Part shown: piece after piece, positions 23,642 through 31,343 of the stretch
Layout: the number at the start of each line of letters is the position of its first letter
Position numbering within the stretch: the first letter of the stretch is position 1
Source: a virus
Length of the DNA: 64,000 bases
IMG/VR virus record: IMGVR_UViG_3300046694_000136
Span: 170,504-234,503 of that record
Reading direction: 5' to 3' (one strand)
Translations under genes and position numbers: made by a program
Notes under the pieces: generated by a model
Told to the model about the DNA's origin: nothing
What the model saw: only the letters and a program-made list of their open reading frames with translations
The model's database searches: none

Positions 23642-23781
23642 AACCAGTCCCGGTCGGTAAAGATCACAAGGGTAGAACGATTTACTCGGCTACCTATCCG
23701 CACGGGATTGAGTATGGGTTTTACATAAAGGGCGTTTTCTGGTTGTATTGGGATTTGTCCTTTGAGCCTTATTTGGGGTAA
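23638..23781 (+). CDS. Very small protein, 47 aa, GTG start
   Basis: GTG 23638 overlaps the preceding stop (GTGA) and opens 47 codons ending at TAA 23779-23781. The product is aromatic and Gly-rich with a hydrophobic end (YIKGVFWLYWDLSFEP). The tight stop-start coupling on both sides and its composition, like that of its neighbours, support it as a real gene. GTG 23635 in the same frame is an alternative. No family recognised. Confidence 0.5.
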   Translation: MKPVPVGKDHKGRTIYSATYPHGIEYGFYIKGVFWLYWDLSFEPYLG

Positions 23782-23786
23782 AGAAG

Positions 23787-24245
23787 ATGAGTAGTTTTCT
23801 GAATTCATTGGGGGTAGCTGAACTGAATCCCCATATGGCAAAGCTTCCTTTTATCCAGTCCTTTATTGAAGGTGGGGTCTACATTGCTCACCCTTCTGAA
23901 CCTCCGCTGTTCAGCCGGAGAGAAGGATGTTTCAACAAGATCTGGTGTGATTGGTTTGACTTTGTGTTGAAGAACAGTCCTGATAATGGGGACAAGTTCC
24001 ACCACCTAGTTCATGAAGCTGATGAGGTATCCTTAAAGAAGATACAGCCGATCGCTCAAAAGCTAGGTGCGGCTATTCTGGGAGACCTGGATAAGCCGGG
24101 GATAATCCTGCCTGAACAACCTCCATACCTCTGGACCACTAACGGTCGGTATGTGTCGCATGTTTGGGTGCTGGATGCTGCAAGACGGGATAACATGCCT
24201 ATTCACGAGGCTGTTGCATTGGGTTGTTCATTGAGGCCTACTTAA
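23787..24245 (+). CDS. Unknown protein with W-x-x-W-type module, 152 aa
   Basis: Residues about 51-80 (KIWCDWFDFVLKN and a following charged helix) fit the module shared among the early genes, and a second, looser match is YLWTTNGRYVSHVW near residue 114. The rest is mixed and has no enzyme motif. AAGAAG precedes the start. Part of the tightly packed unit 22070-25927. Confidence 0.58.
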   Translation: MSSFLNSLGVAELNPHMAKLPFIQSFIEGGVYIAHPSEPPLFSRREGCFNKIWCDWFDFVLKNSPDNGDKFHHLVHEADEVSLKKIQPIAQKLGAAILGDLDKPGIILPEQPPYLWTTNGRYVSHVWVLDAARRDNMPIHEAVALGCSLRPT

Positions 24246-24262
24246 GCTATGGAGAAGCGTTA

Positions 24263-25348
24263 ATGCTGTATTACTTGCCGTTTGTGTTTATCCCTGCTTT
24301 ATTGGTTGTTGTAGTTTCACGCTTTATGTTTCCGCATCAGATCACATTGAAAGAAGGACTCCTCCAGTTTGGTGGGGTCATCGTCAGTAGTTTGATTGCT
24401 GCCGGTGCGGTGAGTATGTTCAGCGGGATGCTCGCTATGGACTTCAACATCTATAACGGCGAGGTTACCGACAAGGAATCAGTTCATGTTTCCTGCGATC
24501 ACCAGTACCAGTGCGGTGAAACATGCTCTACGGTTACTGATACCGACGCTAAGGGCAATAAGAGTACAAGACAGGTGTGTGAGCCAGTCTATTGCGATGA
24601 ACACGAGTACGACGTCTCCTGGAGGGTTAACAGTACCTTAGGAACGTGGCGGATTAGTCGTATCGATCGTCAAGGCCTGGAAGAGCCTCCTCGCTGGAGT
24701 ATCGTGGAGAAAGGCGAGCCTGTATCTGAAACCCGTGCAACGTCTAACTACCTTTTGCTGGATCCGAAACGTTTCAGTGCAGGGGAAGTGATCAAGGCTA
24801 AGTACAAGGACCAGTTACTGGAATACCCTCAACCTTACGACTACTGGCTCTACAACCGTATTCTCAATGATAACGGTCAGGACTACGACCACATTAAAGT
24901 GTGGCTGGATAATCAGTTGAAGAAAGATGGTGCTCTCAAGGAACTTAACGTTATCTTGGTGGTGACTCTTAACGACACGGATTATTACTATGCGATGATG
25001 GACTACTGGCGTGGCGCTCGTAAGAACGATGTTATTATCTTCTACGGCGTTGACGACCAAGAGAACATCCGCTGGTCCAAGGCTATTAGTTTCGCTGATG
25101 GTCAGAATAATCAGATCATGTTGAAGAATCTGCAAACGATGACTTACGAACGTAAGTTTGATACAGATCTGGTGAAAGAGCAATACAAGCTGATCGTAGA
25201 AAAGTTTCAACGTATCCCGAACGGTTCGTTCGAGTATATGAAGAAAGATTGGGTACCGCCTATGTGGTGGGTGGGCCTGATTGCATTATTCAACCTGCTC
25301 GGTGCCATTGTGGTAGCGTATTGGGTTGTTACTGAAGACGTCGCCTAA
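24263..25348 (+). CDS. Conserved-type phage membrane protein with cysteine-rich loop
   Basis: A 361-residue membrane protein. Two hydrophobic segments lie at about 4-22 and 33-55, and one at the C-terminus (about 335-357, WWVGLIALFNLLGAIVVAYW). The soluble part opens with a Cys-rich stretch (VSCDHQYQCGETCSTV ... VCEPVYCDEHEYDVSW), then RISRIDRQGLEEPPRWS. I recall this layout from membrane proteins of many large phages, often next to a LemA-like gene as here; their function is unknown. ATG 24263 is preceded by GGAG 24251-24254. The cysteines may form disulfides if the loop is periplasmic. Confidence 0.68.
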   Translation: MLYYLPFVFIPALLVVVVSRFMFPHQITLKEGLLQFGGVIVSSLIAAGAVSMFSGMLAMDFNIYNGEVTDKESVHVSCDHQYQCGETCSTVTDTDAKGNKSTRQVCEPVYCDEHEYDVSWRVNSTLGTWRISRIDRQGLEEPPRWSIVEKGEPVSETRATSNYLLLDPKRFSAGEVIKAKYKDQLLEYPQPYDYWLYNRILNDNGQDYDHIKVWLDNQLKKDGALKELNVILVVTLNDTDYYYAMMDYWRGARKNDVIIFYGVDDQENIRWSKAISFADGQNNQIMLKNLQTMTYERKFDTDLVKEQYKLIVEKFQRIPNGSFEYMKKDWVPPMWWVGLIALFNLLGAIVVAYWVVTEDVA

Positions 25349-25366
25349 CTCAAGGAAGTTATCTGA

Positions 25367-25927
25367 ATGAAAGCAGCATTAATTGGTATTGGTTCGTTGG
25401 TCGGTGGTATTGCGCTGATCGCTCTCGCTGTCTTCGGTATGTACGTAAGTGTGCATGACGATGCAGTACAGTGGGAGAACGCTCTGGTAAAGCATAACAA
25501 GGATCGGGAGAACGTGTTGTCCAGCGTAACCCTGACCATCCAGCAAACCGCTGGCGTGAGTGCTAAGTACGCCAATGACCTGAAAGACATCGTGAAGGGC
25601 ACGTATGAGGGTCGTTACGGTAACAACGGTAGTCAAGCCGCTGTACAGTTCATCCAGGAACGTAACGTTAACTTCGATACCAAAATGGCGTTGAAGGTAC
25701 AGGACGTTATCGAGGGCGGTAACAAAGAGTTCCAGATCTACCAGACACGCATGCTGGAAATCTGCAACGCTTATGAAAACGTCATCGGTTCGGCTATCCG
25801 CGGTAGTCTCCTGAAGTACATGGGCTACCCGAAGATCGACGTAGCTGATACCTGTAAAGTGATCTCTGATCAGGACACCAAGGACGCCTTCAAATCTGGC
25901 GTTCGGAAACCTATCGAGTTCAAGTAA
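25367..25927 (+). CDS. LemA-like membrane-anchored protein
   Basis: A 186-residue protein with an N-terminal membrane anchor (residues 5-27) and a helical domain typical of phage LemA-like proteins: NALVKHNKDRENVLSSV, then AKYANDLKDIV, EGRYGNNG, and a C-terminal MGYPKIDVADTCKVI block. LemA-family proteins are membrane-tethered four-helix bundles of uncertain function. It follows the cysteine-rich membrane protein gene by 18 bases, a pairing I recall from other large phages, so the two probably act together at the envelope. Closed by a textbook terminator. Confidence 0.72.
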   Translation: MKAALIGIGSLVGGIALIALAVFGMYVSVHDDAVQWENALVKHNKDRENVLSSVTLTIQQTAGVSAKYANDLKDIVKGTYEGRYGNNGSQAAVQFIQERNVNFDTKMALKVQDVIEGGNKEFQIYQTRMLEICNAYENVIGSAIRGSLLKYMGYPKIDVADTCKVISDQDTKDAFKSGVRKPIEFK

Positions 25928-25934
25928 GCGATAC

Positions 25935-25968
25935 AACCTACCGGCTAACCCCGGTAGGTTTTTTATTT
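25935..25968 (+). terminator. Intrinsic terminator
   Basis: AACCTACCGG pairs perfectly with CCGGTAGGTT (25951-25960) around CTAACC, followed by TTTTTTATTTTC. Strong Rho-independent terminator. Confidence 0.92.
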
Positions 25969-25990
25969 TCTGTAACCAAGGACTTTATTT

Positions 25991-26284
25991 ATGAACATTA
26001 AGAAAGTACGTTGGCGGGTTCAACGGGAACTGGATTCAGTACTCCAGAGCGATCATGTTCTGGAAGTTAAGAAAGAACCTGTTCTCCCGATGCGTCATGA
26101 AGATCGAACTGAGTGGCTGCTCTGGTGCTGCTTTGTCTCCACGTGTTCGATGCAAGAAGCCAACCACCGTTATCTCCACAATTTGGGGATGATGGAGAAG
26201 ATGGCTCAGAACATCAAAGACCGCCAGAAGACAAGGGCTGCCGAGAACCGTAAGAAAGGCAATAAACGTAAACGGAAGAATTAA
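25991..26284 (+). CDS. Small basic protein with W-x-x-W module, 97 aa
   Basis: Residues about 40-65 read EWLLWCCFVSTCSMQEANHR, matching the module seen in other early proteins; the C-terminal 25 residues are almost all Lys, Arg, Asn and Gly (RKKGNKRKRKN), a possible nucleic-acid-binding tail. It sits alone between a terminator and the next promoter. No family recognised. Confidence 0.6.
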   Translation: MNIKKVRWRVQRELDSVLQSDHVLEVKKEPVLPMRHEDRTEWLLWCCFVSTCSMQEANHRYLHNLGMMEKMAQNIKDRQKTRAAENRKKGNKRKRKN

Positions 26285-26303
26285 GTTGTAGTTCCGTTCA
26301 AGT

Positions 26304-26323
26304 CTACATTATTCGAGTGTAAT
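26304..26323 (+). promoter_or_regulatory. Early-type phage promoter motif
   Basis: CTACATTATTCGAGTGTAAT, 35 bases before the next start codon and in the same strand and setting as the other copies. Confidence 0.73.
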
Positions 26324-26357
26324 ACCTTACACTAGTTTCGTTACTGAGGATTGTTCA

Positions 26358-27179
26358 ATGCATTACCTTTCCCCTGATGAAAAGAAACAGGTGACCTATT
26401 CCAATCACCACGCATTCCCACCCCGTCCATTAACGGACATTGAGAAACAGATTCAACGGATTATTCTGGTCCAGAGTCTTCCTGCTGAAGGTAAAGGCGG
26501 CCAAGACACCAAGCGTGAGGAGATCAACTGGAGTCTGCACCAGCTCAAGACCCTGACTGCCAACAGCCGCTTGTCGGATAAAGTGAAGGCTGCTCTGGAG
26601 ACCCCTGAGAAGTTCGACGAGTTCACCGAGGGTTATCCGTACGCTAAGTACACTGACTATATCAACGGTAGTCGTAAGCGGTCTACTCTGGTGCAGTTGG
26701 CAGCCGACGGCTTCAAGGGCGAGTACGTCCATGCGTTGATGCGCTGGGTTAACAAGTTGTGTTTGGCGTTCTACACGGATCTACCTAAAGGTATCGATAC
26801 CTTTATCTGGACACCGCACACCAGGCACTACAAGACCCACACCATGGCGAAGGCTACTGGTGACAAGGCCTTCTACGGTTACACGCTCCCAGCGGACACG
26901 CAGCGTCAGGTGAACGAACTATTCGGTCAGGATGGTTCACCTCTCGGTAGTCTGTGGGCAATGCATCACGTCCGCCGCACCGAGCTCCACAAAGACCGCA
27001 CAGTTTGGGAACGGTTCGGGTTCAACGAGATTGCCAAAGAAACTTTTGACAATGGTCTGGAGATCAACTTCGGTTACGACAGTGTTTATCTCGGTCCTTT
27101 CTCCGCAGAGCCGTACTGGTTCTTGGAGTTGCGTCAGGAAAGCACGAACACCCGGTTGCGCTTCATTATCGAGGGTTAA
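26358..27179 (+). CDS. Unknown early protein, 273 aa
   Basis: First gene of its unit. Mixed alpha/beta, rich in His, Tyr and Trp, with a basic segment NGSRKRSTLVQLAADGF near residue 103 and a beta-rich C-terminus (INFGYDSVYLGPF, YWFLELRQES). GAGGA at 26345-26349 supports ATG 26358. No enzymatic motif or known family was recognised. Five bases separate it from the next gene. Confidence 0.62.
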   Translation: MHYLSPDEKKQVTYSNHHAFPPRPLTDIEKQIQRIILVQSLPAEGKGGQDTKREEINWSLHQLKTLTANSRLSDKVKAALETPEKFDEFTEGYPYAKYTDYINGSRKRSTLVQLAADGFKGEYVHALMRWVNKLCLAFYTDLPKGIDTFIWTPHTRHYKTHTMAKATGDKAFYGYTLPADTQRQVNELFGQDGSPLGSLWAMHHVRRTELHKDRTVWERFGFNEIAKETFDNGLEINFGYDSVYLGPFSAEPYWFLELRQESTNTRLRFIIEG

Positions 27180-27184
27180 GTTTC

Positions 27185-27544
27185 ATGAGCATGGATACAG
27201 AACCCCAATTCATCAAAAAGAACGGCGAGCCTAATCCAGATTGGATGAGCTGGTACATGGCCGTTAACGATTATGACGTGAACAAAGCTCGTTATGATTG
27301 GTGGGTGAAAGTCCGTGATATGCAAGAGCCTGAGTTGATGATCTCTGGTGAGAAGCCCAATCCCATCTGGGTTACTTGGTGGCGAGCGCATAAAGGTTGC
27401 AGTAACAACGTAGCTCGAAATGTTTGCAAAGCCAAAATAGCTGGTGACTATGTTCCGAACAAGAGCACTACTCGCTGGCTGGAACGAAAGAAGACCACTC
27501 GCATGTTGGAGAAGCTGAATGTCAAATGTCAAGTCGATAGTTGA
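27185..27544 (+). CDS. Protein of two tandem W-x-x-W modules, 119 aa
   Basis: The clearest example of the module. Residues about 16-46 read PNPDWMSWYMAVNDYDVNKA and a Trp-rich helix; residues about 57-87 read PNPIWVTWWRAHKGCSNNVA and a helix. A basic C-terminal tail follows (RWLERKKTTRMLEKLNVK). The repeat spacing is about 41 residues. No known family recognised; a small helical binding module is the simplest reading. Its 3' end overlaps the next gene by 26 bases. Confidence 0.65.
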   Translation: MSMDTEPQFIKKNGEPNPDWMSWYMAVNDYDVNKARYDWWVKVRDMQEPELMISGEKPNPIWVTWWRAHKGCSNNVARNVCKAKIAGDYVPNKSTTRWLERKKTTRMLEKLNVKCQVDS

Positions 27545-27929
27545 TGGTAATACAGTTACTGGTTCTTACCCTACCGGTGGGACTGGTAACCTTCCGCTTG
27601 GTAAGGAAATCATTTTCCCGTCAGGTGGTCGAGATGCCCGTTCTATGATTCAACGCGCGGCTACTGCTGGTTACGGACGGTTACTCGAAACAGTAGCGGG
27701 AGGTGCGCTTCCTCCGTCGAGAGCTATGGGTAATATCCAAGCGGGGACTAGCGCGCTGCTGGGTTCGGTTCATGTGGGGAGCTTTATCACTTTCCCCGAA
27801 ATGCCGCTTAGCCAACGCATTATCTCTGGGGTTATGCGCGGGGTGATTGGTCGGACAACTTGTGACCCGTTCTACAAAGCCATGATCGGGTTTAACAAGA
27901 AAGCCAAGAAGTTCAGTAAGAAAATCTAG
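27519..27929 (+). CDS. Unknown Gly/Arg-rich protein, 136 aa
   Basis: ATG 27519 follows GGAG 27508-27511 within the end of the preceding gene. The protein is rich in Gly, Ser and Thr, with hydrophobic glycine-containing segments (IQAGTSALLGSVHVGSF, IISGVMRGVIG) and a basic tail (NKKAKKFSKKI). It could associate with membranes but has no clear transmembrane helix. No family recognised. Confidence 0.58.
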   Translation: MSNVKSIVDGNTVTGSYPTGGTGNLPLGKEIIFPSGGRDARSMIQRAATAGYGRLLETVAGGALPPSRAMGNIQAGTSALLGSVHVGSFITFPEMPLSQRIISGVMRGVIGRTTCDPFYKAMIGFNKKAKKFSKKI

Positions 27930-27956
27930 TACACCTAACTAACAAAGGATCTTGTT

Positions 27957-28379
27957 ATGAAGAAGTCGATTGTTGTGGTACTTGCACTGGCATTCTCTAT
28001 GGGAGCCCATGCAAATGGATTCATGTGTAAAGATTACACTGATAACGTGGTGGACATCAACGCCGCTACACCGGAAGCAGGTACGTTTACCGACGATCCG
28101 GTTAAAGGTCTGGTGACCCACATCCGCAGCAACCCTGACGGTTATACTGTCGTCCAGAATGACCGCTTCAAGAAAGATCTGAAGTTCTCCAGTGAGCGTT
28201 TCAAGGAACTGGGTAACTTCGCTGCCAGTAAGACCGGAATGATCTTCAAGAAGACTGACGGTAATGGCAATCCTTACTTCATCGTCCTGACCACACCAAA
28301 GGACGAGAAGCCGGGCGAGAAGCCAAGTAGCAACCCGATCAACCGTATGGTGACGTTGGGTAACTGCTCCGAGAAGTAA
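27957..28379 (+). CDS. Small exported (periplasmic) protein with signal peptide
   Basis: A 140-residue protein starting with a type I signal peptide (MKKSIVVVLALAFSMGAHA, cleavage expected after AHA-20 or nearby). The mature part has only two cysteines (near its start and end, possibly a disulfide), a beta strand pattern and a Lys/Pro/Ser-rich segment before the C-terminus. No family recognised. Export of a phage early protein to the periplasm suggests action on the envelope, for example blocking other phages, but this is inference. AAGGA precedes the start and a terminator follows. Confidence 0.7.
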   Translation: MKKSIVVVLALAFSMGAHANGFMCKDYTDNVVDINAATPEAGTFTDDPVKGLVTHIRSNPDGYTVVQNDRFKKDLKFSSERFKELGNFAASKTGMIFKKTDGNGNPYFIVLTTPKDEKPGEKPSSNPINRMVTLGNCSEK

Positions 28380-28386
28380 TCAAATG

Positions 28387-28428
28387 AGGGGAGGTAACAC
28401 TCCCCTTGTTTCCTTTTATTTTTTGTTT
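28387..28428 (+). terminator. Intrinsic terminator
   Basis: AGGGGAG pairs with CTCCCCT (28400-28406) around GTAACA, followed by TGTTTCCTTTTATTTTTTG. Closes the unit starting at 26304. Confidence 0.85.
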
Positions 28429-28439
28429 AGGAATGAACC

Positions 28440-28913
28440 ATGAGCATTATGTACACCTACAACAGCAATGTTGGTCTTGTTAAGAACCTGATGTCCAAGC
28501 ATCTGGATCACGGGTTCCTTCAAACCTTCTTGGTAGAAGCAAAGCTACTGGGTAAGACCGACAAAGATTTCAACATGGAAGACATCGAGGAGAAGTGCAA
28601 AGACATGACCGATGCCACACTTAACTTTGTGTTGGCAATGGATGGGGAGAAGTTGGCGGGAGTATTGGCAGTGCATCCTGCGGATCCTCGAGAGATCCAG
28701 ATGATCTGGGTAGAGGAAGAGTACCGCAAGCGCAAGGTGGGGAATAAGCTGGTACTGATGCTGGCTAATGAAGTAAAGGCCCCTCTGAAGGTGGAATGTC
28801 TTCGCGGTAACTTCGGTGCGTTGACCTTCTACAAAGAACAAGGGTTTGAGTTCGTTGATAAGGCGCGCTTCATCACTAACGTGGTGGGTTACACGAAAGT
28901 TAAGTTTAAGTAA
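28440..28913 (+). CDS. GNAT-family N-acetyltransferase
   Basis: A 157-residue GNAT protein. The acetyl-CoA motif A is EEEYRKRKVGNKLVLMLA (the R-x-x-x-G-x-K phosphate loop following the beta4 strand IQMIWV), and motif B is GNFGALTFYKEQGFEFV with the Tyr/Phe typical of the fold. The N-terminal 60 residues are divergent. The acceptor (protein, peptide or small molecule) cannot be told from sequence. Together with the GNAT at 45544 this block has two such enzymes, suggesting host-protein modification or detoxification. Located between a terminator and the next promoter. Confidence 0.82.
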   Translation: MSIMYTYNSNVGLVKNLMSKHLDHGFLQTFLVEAKLLGKTDKDFNMEDIEEKCKDMTDATLNFVLAMDGEKLAGVLAVHPADPREIQMIWVEEEYRKRKVGNKLVLMLANEVKAPLKVECLRGNFGALTFYKEQGFEFVDKARFITNVVGYTKVKFK

Positions 28914-28922
28914 ATCTTAAAC

Positions 28923-28941
28923 CTATATCACCCGGGTGAAT
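28923..28941 (+). promoter_or_regulatory. Early-type phage promoter motif (variant)
   Basis: CTATATCACCCGGGTGAAT departs from the consensus at the centre but keeps CTATAT and GTGAAT. It lies only 19 bases before ATG 28960, the shortest spacing of the set. Confidence 0.6.
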
Positions 28942-28959
28942 TAATAACAGGTATTAATT

Positions 28960-29319
28960 ATGGCTCATTATAACCAGAACTTAAAAGCTGGAGATATCTG
29001 CACAGTGGTTAGGTGCAAAACCAACCCTCGGTATGTCGGGATGTCGGTTGAGCTATTAAAGGCTCTGTCACCCGGGGAGTACTTCAGCATCCCAGATGCC
29101 AACATTGGGTTTAAGGGATCCAGTACCCCTATAGTCTGGGTAGTCAAGGGCGGTCCCTTTACCCACGTCTTTGATATGACAGCATATCAATCGGCGTACG
29201 GTTCTTTCGGGGAGCATTGCTTGATGAAGATCAGCGGTGATCCCGATCAACCCCCAGTGATGGTCGAAAGGGTATTGGATAAATCCTATCAGTTCACTCC
29301 AGTCAAAGAGGGACAATAA
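28960..29319 (+). CDS. Unknown small beta-rich protein, 119 aa
   Basis: Begins NLKAGDICTVVRCKTNP, a beta-barrel-like opening also seen in the gene at 46483 (NLKPGMEAFITSNP), followed by a conserved-looking WVV strand in both. These short barrel proteins occur in many phages as hypothetical proteins; function is unknown. The stop overlaps the next start (TAATG). Confidence 0.55.
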   Translation: MAHYNQNLKAGDICTVVRCKTNPRYVGMSVELLKALSPGEYFSIPDANIGFKGSSTPIVWVVKGGPFTHVFDMTAYQSAYGSFGEHCLMKISGDPDQPPVMVERVLDKSYQFTPVKEGQ

Positions 29320-29558
29320 TGACAACTGTAAACGTGCTGCTTTCGTTCATCCCGCTTCTGGTCATGATGGCTGGTCTCTGGATCAACTGTCATTGCTTGG
29401 ACGTACTGCCTAAGCATGCGTATGCTGAATATCGTCATCACGTACGCTGGGCTACTGTGTTCCTGGCCACGATCGTTATTCAGGTAGCGTTCGCCGGGGC
29501 TATGGCGGTGAACATCGCTGAAACCCAATATCAACAGTCCATGGAAATTGGAAAATAA
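29319..29558 (+). CDS. Small two-helix membrane protein, 79 aa
   Basis: Two transmembrane segments (about 5-25 and 42-63) flank a short His/Arg-rich loop (PKHAYAEYRHHVRW). No known family. Overlap of its start with the preceding stop (TAATG) indicates coupled translation. Confidence 0.68.
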   Translation: MTTVNVLLSFIPLLVMMAGLWINCHCLDVLPKHAYAEYRHHVRWATVFLATIVIQVAFAGAMAVNIAETQYQQSMEIGK

Positions 29559-29559
29559 C

Positions 29560-30117
29560 ATGCGCACTCTTTTTGCCGAACGCCGGCTCGTTTCATCTTT
29601 TCGTAGTCGCTCCGTAGTCTTCACGATGCGTGGGTCGGTAAACGAAAAGAACGTCTTCCTTACTAAGCTCGATCTTGAGTTTGGTACGAATGGCAGCATC
29701 GGCCTGAAGACCATCATCCCGCTCAATGGCTTGACTACTGCTAAAGGTAGTGCCGAGCTGAAAGCGGTGTACAAGTCCATCGTTGAGAAGTTCGATGCTC
29801 ACCTGAAGACTGTCGATGACTACATCCGTCTCTTCAATGAAACGGTAGCGTGGTTACAAGCTCCAGACCGTCGTTTTAATCTGGCGGCTACAGTTGGCTT
29901 CAATCCATTGTTTATCCATGGCAACTTGGGTGAGAAAGAAGCCAAGATCGAAGTATTCGGTCGCTCCACCCGCGAACTTAATCTGGGGTTTGAAATAGGT
30001 ACTCCTGAGCAACTTGCTCAAGGTATCCAACGCCTGGATGACATTCTGGACTGCTTAGTTGAATACCGCACAGGGTTCAGCAGTATTGATCCAGTTAGCT
30101 TTATTCCAAAACATTAA
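29560..30117 (+). CDS. Unknown protein, paralog of the next gene, 185 aa
   Basis: ATG 29560 follows GGAAA one base after the preceding stop. The N-terminus (MRTLFAERRLVSSFRSRSVV) lines up with the next gene (MKLFNRNEITGRSYVVQ), and both continue as a beta-rich half, a central pair of helices with similar spacing and a C-terminal helix; identity is low, so the relation is a by-eye inference. No family recognised. Confidence 0.55.
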   Translation: MRTLFAERRLVSSFRSRSVVFTMRGSVNEKNVFLTKLDLEFGTNGSIGLKTIIPLNGLTTAKGSAELKAVYKSIVEKFDAHLKTVDDYIRLFNETVAWLQAPDRRFNLAATVGFNPLFIHGNLGEKEAKIEVFGRSTRELNLGFEIGTPEQLAQGIQRLDDILDCLVEYRTGFSSIDPVSFIPKH

Positions 30118-30146
30118 TTAATAACTTTTACCTTAGGGGTAGTTTC

Positions 30147-30683
30147 ATGAAACTGTTCAACCGTAACGAAATCACTGGCCGTTCTTACGTAGTTCAATCC
30201 TCCGCTACCAAATGCAACACTGGCAAGATCGCATTGAGCGTCGGTGTTCGTTTGCAAGAGAAAGGTCGTCTGTATCGCACCAACGTTCTTAAGTTCGACG
30301 GCACCAGCATTACTCAGCTGACTGAGTCGATGACCGCTCACTACAAAGAGGTCACCGAACTTGTAAACGCTATGTCCGAAGTACGTGACTGGTGTGAAGA
30401 GCGTCGTGCAACTTACGTCGCTCCTAGCGAGACGGTGACCTTTACCAAGGTGGTTGAGCAAGAATGGCCAACCATGTTCTACGCTGTTCAGAGTAACACT
30501 CGTATCGACCTGTATATCTACGGTCGTGATCTGGACAACGCTTCCATTGGCTTCCGTAAGGATCGTGCGGATAGCTATCAGAACTGGAAGGCTGAAATGG
30601 ACGGGATCATTGATAACTTCTGGACTCACCTGGAAGAAGTCGAAGGTTTGAAAATGCAGGATCTGTTGACTGTTGCTGTATAA
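30147..30683 (+). CDS. Unknown protein, paralog of the preceding gene, 178 aa
   Basis: Same size and strand order as its upstream neighbour, with beta strands at both ends (YRTNVLKFDGTSI, RIDLYIYGRDLDNASIGF) and two central helices. The strand IEVFGRSTRELNLGFEIG in the neighbour matches the latter segment. AGGGG upstream acts as ribosome site. Function unknown. Confidence 0.58.
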   Translation: MKLFNRNEITGRSYVVQSSATKCNTGKIALSVGVRLQEKGRLYRTNVLKFDGTSITQLTESMTAHYKEVTELVNAMSEVRDWCEERRATYVAPSETVTFTKVVEQEWPTMFYAVQSNTRIDLYIYGRDLDNASIGFRKDRADSYQNWKAEMDGIIDNFWTHLEEVEGLKMQDLLTVAV

Positions 30684-30711
30684 CTTACTTTGCCTAACAA
30701 GGATGCTTTTT

Positions 30712-31182
30712 ATGAAACGTTTTGCTACTCTGCTTACTGTACTGTTGTCCTTTAGCGTTAATGCGGAAACTCTGGTTTGCCAACAGTGGGGCTATGCTAA
30801 TTCCCCTGAAGGCTTCCACGATATCAAGCTCGAACAAATCGAGTCTACCTTTTACGTCAGTGACGAGAAGGTAATGAAGTACCCCACTGGAACGACCTAC
30901 AGTAAGGTTGATCCTGCTACAGTGGGGCTTGAAGACATTCAGGCTGAGACCTACAAGGTCGGCCTAGAGCTGTTGTACATCTACAAGGACAAAGATGCCA
31001 TTCGAGTGGGCGTCAGTCACCTGGTAGAAGACAGTGATGTTTACTTCGGAGACAAAGAACTGTTCTCCGATTGCAATTACGAAAAACCAAAAGGGGGAAG
31101 TAAGGATGTCGCTGCTTCCAAATCATTGTTTGTTGTTGAAGGCGTCCGAGTACACCGCGCTCCAGAAGTATACCGTTTTTAA
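30712..31182 (+). CDS. Exported (periplasmic) protein with signal peptide, 156 aa
   Basis: ATG 30712 starts a signal peptide (MKRFATLLTVLLSFSVNA, cleavage after NA-18). The mature protein has two cysteines (in LVCQQWGYA and FSDCNYEKP) that could pair, and is mixed alpha/beta and acidic. No family recognised. It is the second exported protein in this early block, after 27957, with a similar size and two-cysteine layout, so the two may be distant relatives. Its last 77 bases overlap the next gene in another frame. Confidence 0.66.
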   Translation: MKRFATLLTVLLSFSVNAETLVCQQWGYANSPEGFHDIKLEQIESTFYVSDEKVMKYPTGTTYSKVDPATVGLEDIQAETYKVGLELLYIYKDKDAIRVGVSHLVEDSDVYFGDKELFSDCNYEKPKGGSKDVAASKSLFVVEGVRVHRAPEVYRF

Positions 31183-31333
31183 AGTAAAGGCGGTGGCACC
31201 CTCCGGGGTGCTCATCGCCCACGGTACCCAGTGTTTCTTTCTTCGTGGAATTAACACGGGGATAAAGAGCGGTGACACTCTAACGTGGCACAAAGATTTG
31301 CTCGTTCCTAAAGACCAGCCACTTTATATTTGA
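31106..31333 (+). CDS. Small beta-rich protein overlapping the preceding gene, 75 aa
   Basis: ATG 31106 has a good ribosome site (GGGGGAAGTAAGG just upstream) although it lies inside the preceding gene in another frame. The product is basic and beta-rich (YTVFKVKAVAPSGVLIAH, CFFLRGINTG), a plausible small barrel. The clear ribosome site and the ten-base gap to the next gene support it. No family recognised. Confidence 0.58.
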   Translation: MSLLPNHCLLLKASEYTALQKYTVFKVKAVAPSGVLIAHGTQCFFLRGINTGIKSGDTLTWHKDLLVPKDQPLYI

Positions 31334-31343
31334 GGGAATATTC

